In this document: positions 5,056-8,375 of the stretch, piece by piece
Layout of the letters: each line of letters starts with the position of its first letter
Position numbering within the stretch: the stretch's first letter is position 1
NCBI GenBank assembly: GCA_021604825.1
Contig: BQJS01000208.1
Span: forward strand, 1 to 8,375
Direction of reading: 5' to 3'
Source of the DNA: Phycisphaerae bacterium
GTDB lineage: Bacteria; Planctomycetota; Phycisphaerae; UBA1845
DNA: 8,375 bases
Program-made: the position numbers and the translations under genes
The notes under the pieces: generated by a model
What the model saw: only the letters and a program-made list of their open reading frames with translations
Database searches by the model: none
Told to the model about the DNA's origin: nothing

Positions 5056-7062
5056 ATGTCTCGCCATTCGTTCGTTGCCGTCGTTTTGTTGGGGTCCATG
5101 GCATTTGGAAACTCGCGGGCATGGGCCGATACGTGGACCAGCTATGCCGACATCGGGCCCACTTTTGCGACGTTGGAAGCAACCTACCCAACACTTTGCA
5201 AGCGATACCACATTGGCCAAAGCGTTCAAGGGCGCGACATCTGGGCGCTGCGCATCTCCGACAACATGCCGCTGGAGGAAGACGAACCCGAGTTCAAGTA
5301 CGTCTCGACGATGCACGGCGATGAGATCACCGGAACCAAGATGTGCATGATGCTCATCGACTATCTGCTGACGAACTATGGCGTTGATCCGCAGGCCACG
5401 AACATCGTCGATGAAGTGGATCTGTGGATTGTTCCGTTGATGAACCCGGACGGTTACGACAAGGCATCGCGCACACGCGAGAACGCAAACGGCGTCGATC
5501 TCAATCGCGATTTCCCCGCATACGGCGAACCCAATACAACCGCAGGCCGCCAAACAGAGACGGCAGTCATCATGGACTGGAGCGCCCTCCACACGTTCAC
5601 CGCATCGGCAAACGTCCACGGCGGCGCGCTAGTGGCAAATTACCCCTTCGAGAACGAAGATTCCGGATCTCGCTACACGCCAGACGACTTGCTATTCATT
5701 TGGATGGCCGAAGAGTATTCGCAGCACAACCTACCCATGTGGAATGGAGACTGGTTTCACGGCCGAACCAACGGTGCCGACTGGTATCAGACTACGGGAA
5801 GCATCCAGGATTGGAACTACTACTTCATGGGTTGTAATGAGATCACGCTGGAACTCAGCGACATCAAAGAACCACCGGCATCGGAAATTGGCCAGTTCTG
5901 GTCAGAAAATCGCTTGTCATTGATGTCCTATATCGAAACATGCCTGGTGGGTGTGCGCGGGCTCGTGACCGATGGTGTCAGTGGACTCCCGGTTGCTGCA
6001 ACGGTCCGCGCGGTGGGACGCGACTTTCACGATGTATACAGCGATCCAGCAGTCGGCGATTATCATCGACTCATCGAGCCCGGGACGTACGACCTGTCTT
6101 TTGAGGCGGCTGGCTATGATCCGCTCACGTTGACCAACGTTCCGGTCCTTGCGGGCGATGCGACGCGTCGAGACGTACAAATGTATACGCCCCCAGCGCT
6201 GGGGTTCCCCAATGGTGGCGAAGCGCTCAAGATCGGTTTGACCGACAATATCTCTTGGACGGGAAACCCGGTCGCACAATACCAAGTGCAATACACCGAA
6301 AATGCCAACGCCCTGCAACTGACCGAAGACGGGTTTGAAAGCGGTACGCTCGGACCTGAGTATGCAAATGGCGGAAGTGCTTCATGGAATGTGGCGAGCG
6401 GTACAACGCATGGCGGCTCCTTCGCTGCCCGCGCCGGAAACATCACCCACAATCAGGTGACCTGGATGACGCGAACAGTCAATGGCGGTGACATGAGTTT
6501 CTGGTACCGGGTCAGTTCGGAAGCCACCTACGACTTCTTTAACTTCTACATCGACGGAAACCGGGTCGTTCACGTTTCGGGCAACGGAAGTTGGACGCAG
6601 TATTCCACTACCCTCGCACCGGGGTCCCACGAACTCAAATGGGAATACACCAAAGACGTCAGCGTAAACGGACTGAGCGACACGGCATGGATTGACGACC
6701 TGCAAATCACCGACGACGGTACGGTTTGGACCGACGTGATTGCGCTGACGCCAACCGGTGTTTCTTCAATACCGTGGATACCACCCTACCTTGGCGTCGA
6801 CTACAAGGTTCGCGTTCGAGCTGTTTACGACGGCGGAACGTCGCTGGGACAGTGGGACGCAAGCGACGCGACCTTCTCGGTTATTCCGACAATTGGCGAT
6901 GGTGATTTTTCGGATGACGGTACGGTTGATCTGCTCGACTTTGCGTCATTCCAACGGTGCTTTGAAGTTGATCCGTTGTCGGCACCATGTGCACCGGGCG
7001 ACCTCGATGGGAATGGGGCTGTTGAATTGCAAGACCTGGATAACTTCGTTTCGCAGATGTAA
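5056..7062 (+). CDS. Secreted M14-family zinc carboxypeptidase with beta-sandwich domains and dockerin-like C-terminus
   Basis: A predicted exported metallopeptidase of 668 aa that removes C-terminal residues from peptides or proteins outside the cytoplasm. Residues 1-24 are a Sec signal peptide ending AWA|D. The M14 domain (about 27-300) has HGDE (zinc ligands H87, E90), NGVDLNRDFP (substrate-binding N150, R151), the third zinc ligand H188 (NVHGG) and catalytic E266 (TLELS). Residues 301-376 resemble the transthyretin-like regulatory domain that follows M14B catalytic domains. An Ig-like/Kre9-type domain (381-418 and 554-610) appears to be split by a MAM-like beta-sandwich (about 424-551). 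Two EF-hand loops at 617-628 and 649-660 form a dockerin-like end. The ATG at 5056 has GAAGG (5044-5048) 7 nt upstream and begins the signal peptide; the frame is open to a TTG at 5002 but that spoils the signal. The ankyrin gene follows by 35 nt. Substrate specificity is not readable. Confidence 0.92.
   Translation: MSRHSFVAVVLLGSMAFGNSRAWADTWTSYADIGPTFATLEATYPTLCKRYHIGQSVQGRDIWALRISDNMPLEEDEPEFKYVSTMHGDEITGTKMCMMLIDYLLTNYGVDPQATNIVDEVDLWIVPLMNPDGYDKASRTRENANGVDLNRDFPAYGEPNTTAGRQTETAVIMDWSALHTFTASANVHGGALVANYPFENEDSGSRYTPDDLLFIWMAEEYSQHNLPMWNGDWFHGRTNGADWYQTTGSIQDWNYYFMGCNEITLELSDIKEPPASEIGQFWSENRLSLMSYIETCLVGVRGLVTDGVSGLPVAATVRAVGRDFHDVYSDPAVGDYHRLIEPGTYDLSFEAAGYDPLTLTNVPVLAGDATRRDVQMYTPPALGFPNGGEALKIGLTDNISWTGNPVAQYQVQYTENANALQLTEDGFESGTLGPEYANGGSASWNVASGTTHGGSFAARAGNITHNQVTWMTRTVNGGDMSFWYRVSSEATYDFFNFYIDGNRVVHVSGNGSWTQYSTTLAPGSHELKWEYTKDVSVNGLSDTAWIDDLQITDDGTVWTDVIALTPTGVSSIPWIPPYLGVDYKVRVRAVYDGGTSLGQWDASDATFSVIPTIGDGDFSDDGTVDLLDFASFQRCFEVDPLSAPCAPGDLDGNGAVELQDLDNFVSQM
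6898..7059 (+). other. Dockerin-like paired EF-hand segment of the peptidase
   Basis: Two 12-residue calcium loops are seen: D-F-S-D-D-G-T-V-D-L-L-D and D-L-D-G-N-G-A-V-E-L-Q-D. A linker with two cysteines (QRCF and APCAP) joins them. Dockerin-type loops carry D/N at positions 1, 3, 5, 9 and 12, and these largely fit. Such tails are common on exported planctomycete proteins. The partner, or a cell-surface anchoring role, is unknown. Confidence 0.75.
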
Positions 7063-7097
7063 GTGCGGGCGATCTTTGAAAAGAAGTGAGAATGATC

Positions 7098-8144
7098 ATG
7101 ATGACACGACGATTGGTTCTCGGCGCGATGCTCACCGCTCTCTGTGCGGTTCCCGCCTGGGCCGATGATGCGGGCGAAACCGATGTCCGGCGCTTTCAGA
7201 TGGCCGCAATGAAAGGCGAACTGGAAACGGTCAAAACGATGTTGGCCGAATCGCCGGAACTGCTCCAGTCCAAAACCAAGCAAGGCATGACCCCGTTGCA
7301 TGCGGCGGCTATCTCGAGACACACCGAGGTTGTCGCGTTCCTGCTGGAGTCGGGGGCGAATGTTAATGCCGTGGATGCGAAGGGACTGACACCGCTTCAT
7401 GGTGCCGTTGTTCGCGTACGATCAAACGTGGTCGAGGCACTGTTGGCCGCGGGCGCAGACCCCAATGCAAAGACCAAGAGCGGTGATACTCCGCTGCACA
7501 AAGCTTTCGCCCATAGTCTTCATACAAATGGCGCGGCGACGAGTTCTATCAAGGGAAATCCTGTATCGGAAGAAAGACGCGCCATCGCAGCACGCCTGCT
7601 GGACGCCGGTGCCGATATCAATGCCCGCGACGATGGACAGCGCACACCGCTGCACTTAGCCGCAATGAATGCGAGCGCAGGCAGCATTGAATTGCTGCTC
7701 GAGCGCGGTGCCGAATTGGAAGCCACGGATGGCTACGCCAACACGCCGCTTCACCTCGCCGCCCGCGCGGATAACCACGATGCCATCGACTTGTTGATCA
7801 AGAAAGGCGCGAACCTTACTGCCGTCAACGACGAAGGCAACACGCCGCTGCACGTTGCCGCCAAAAGCTTCCGGCCGTCCGCGTGCAAGCAACTCATCAA
7901 TGCCGGCGCCGATGCAAATGTTGGCAACGCAGAAGACATGACTCCGCTGCTCGTGGCAGCCGCCTCAAAGAAAGAAGCCCCAGAAATCGATGCGCTTCTC
8001 GTAAAAGTCGCCGACGTCCTCCTGAGCGGCGGCGCCGACGCAAACCGGAAGACCGCAGTGGGCAAAAGCGCCGCTCAAATCGCCACCGAACATGGACACT
8101 CAAAGATGGCAGTAAGGCTTGCAGGGAAGGAAACCAGCAAGTAG
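7098..8144 (+). CDS. Exported ankyrin-repeat protein
   Basis: A predicted periplasmic or secreted protein-binding scaffold of 348 aa. Residues 1-22 are a signal peptide (MMTRRLV, hydrophobic core, cleavage after AWA). About nine ankyrin repeats follow: a degenerate first repeat from residue 33; repeats with TPLH at 65, 99, 132, 184, 216 and 249; TPLL at 282; and a C-terminal cap (GKSAAQIATEHGH) at 322-334. Repeat spacing is 32-34 residues, except repeat four, which carries about 19 extra residues rich in small and polar residues (near 142-160), and repeat eight, which has about 7 extra. The start is chosen because GAG (7088-7090) lies 7 nt upstream. GTG 7086, ATG 7092 and ATG 7101 are alternatives with the same signal peptide. 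It lies 35 nt after the peptidase gene, suggesting cotranscription. Ankyrins bind partners and have no activity of their own; the peptidase is a possible partner or target, by context only. Confidence 0.9.
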   Translation: MMTRRLVLGAMLTALCAVPAWADDAGETDVRRFQMAAMKGELETVKTMLAESPELLQSKTKQGMTPLHAAAISRHTEVVAFLLESGANVNAVDAKGLTPLHGAVVRVRSNVVEALLAAGADPNAKTKSGDTPLHKAFAHSLHTNGAATSSIKGNPVSEERRAIAARLLDAGADINARDDGQRTPLHLAAMNASAGSIELLLERGAELEATDGYANTPLHLAARADNHDAIDLLIKKGANLTAVNDEGNTPLHVAAKSFRPSACKQLINAGADANVGNAEDMTPLLVAAASKKEAPEIDALLVKVADVLLSGGADANRKTAVGKSAAQIATEHGHSKMAVRLAGKETSK

Positions 8145-8204
8145 TCATCACACCAACTTAGTAGGAGATTTAGCCGGCGCGCGAACGGCGATGGCAATAG
8201 GAAC
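8145..8204. other. Convergent gap between the ankyrin gene and tRNA-Val
   Basis: This 60-bp gap holds the ends of two converging transcripts. Only a weak 4-bp GC stem with a long loop (about 8174-8190) is visible and no T-run, so I call no terminator. Confidence 0.4.
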
Positions 8205-8278
8205 TGGGCGATGAGGGACTTGAACCCCCGACCTCACGGGTGTGATCCGTGCGCTCTAGCCAGCTGAGCTAATCGCCC
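8205..8278 (-). tRNA. tRNA-Val (anticodon CAC)
   Basis: A full cloverleaf is read on the minus strand. The acceptor stem is GGGCGAT (8278-8272) with ATCGCCC (8212-8206), discriminator A at 8205. The D arm is GCTC/GAGC. The anticodon stem is CACGG/CCGTG around loop ATCACAC, with anticodon CAC at 8244-8242, which reads GUG valine codons. The T arm is GGGGG/CCCTC around TTCAAGT. The bases after the discriminator are GTT, so CCA is not encoded and must be added by the nucleotidyltransferase. Loop positions 32 and 38 are A and C, an uncommon pair. The acceptor sequence also fits bacterial valine tRNAs. Confidence 0.94.
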
Positions 8279-8314
8279 GAATGATGCGTCAACCGCATCG
8301 ATCGATGAATCATC

Positions 8315-8342
8315 ATTATCCGGTATGCGGCGATTGGGTCAA
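8315..8342 (-). promoter_or_regulatory. Sigma70-like promoter of tRNA-Val
   Basis: On the minus strand TTGACC (8342-8337, 5 of 6) and GATAAT (8320-8315, 5 of 6) are 16 nt apart. The predicted start is near 8308, giving a short leader of about 30 nt before the mature tRNA at 8278. Confidence 0.6.
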
Positions 8343-8375
8343 CCCATCTGTGATCGGTCGCATCGCCGCATGAAC

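Noticed and set aside
5029..5619. Minus-strand 196-codon frame opposite the peptidase
   Set aside because: A shadow of the M14 catalytic domain, whose zinc and catalytic residues are intact on the plus strand.

Overview
This window looks like chromosomal DNA of a moderately GC-rich bacterium, most likely a planctomycete (Planctomycetota). The best evidence is the C-terminus of the secreted metallopeptidase at 5056-7062: two EF-hand (dockerin-like) loops joined by a Cys-bracketed linker, a tail style common on exported planctomycete proteins. Other supporting signs are several lipoprotein or Sec-exported proteins, mixed start codons (TTG, GTG, ATG) with only some clear Shine-Dalgarno sites, and a tRNA gene without an encoded CCA. 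The phylum is an inference; there is no rRNA or marker phylogeny here.

Layout, left to right. (1) 1-728: the 3' end of a Lon protease gene, cut by the window edge. It keeps the catalytic Ser-Lys dyad and ends in an unusual 81-residue, acid-free, Lys/Arg-rich tail resembling histone H1 C-termini. (2) 844-1914: rlmN, the radical-SAM 23S rRNA/tRNA A2-methyltransferase, with all expected cysteines. (3) 1964-3592, minus strand and convergent with rlmN: a lipoprotein calcineurin-like phosphoesterase with an N-terminal SdrD-B-like domain and a His-rich stretch in the active-site region. It starts at TTG. (4) 3593-3835: a divergent control region containing a 21-nt near-perfect palindrome. (5) 3836-4513: an MgtC/SapB-family membrane protein. 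(6) 4514-5055: a gene-free stretch of about 540 bp. Its right half holds a good sigma70-like promoter, repeated GGTTGA motifs and three stem-loops, which together look like a structured 5' leader. (7) 5056-7062: a secreted multidomain M14 zinc carboxypeptidase. (8) 7098-8144: an exported ankyrin-repeat protein 35 nt downstream, probably in the same operon. (9) 8205-8278, minus strand: tRNA-Val(CAC) with its own promoter.

The housekeeping genes (lon, rlmN, tRNA) frame an accessory envelope and secretion section. The phosphoesterase and MgtC-like genes share a divergent control region. The peptidase and ankyrin genes form a probable two-gene operon of exported proteins behind the structured leader. 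I found no CRISPR array, transposase, phage gene, toxin-antitoxin pair or obvious defence system. The observations most worth following are the basic tail on Lon, the nested domain layout of the peptidase with its exported ankyrin partner, and the leader upstream of them.
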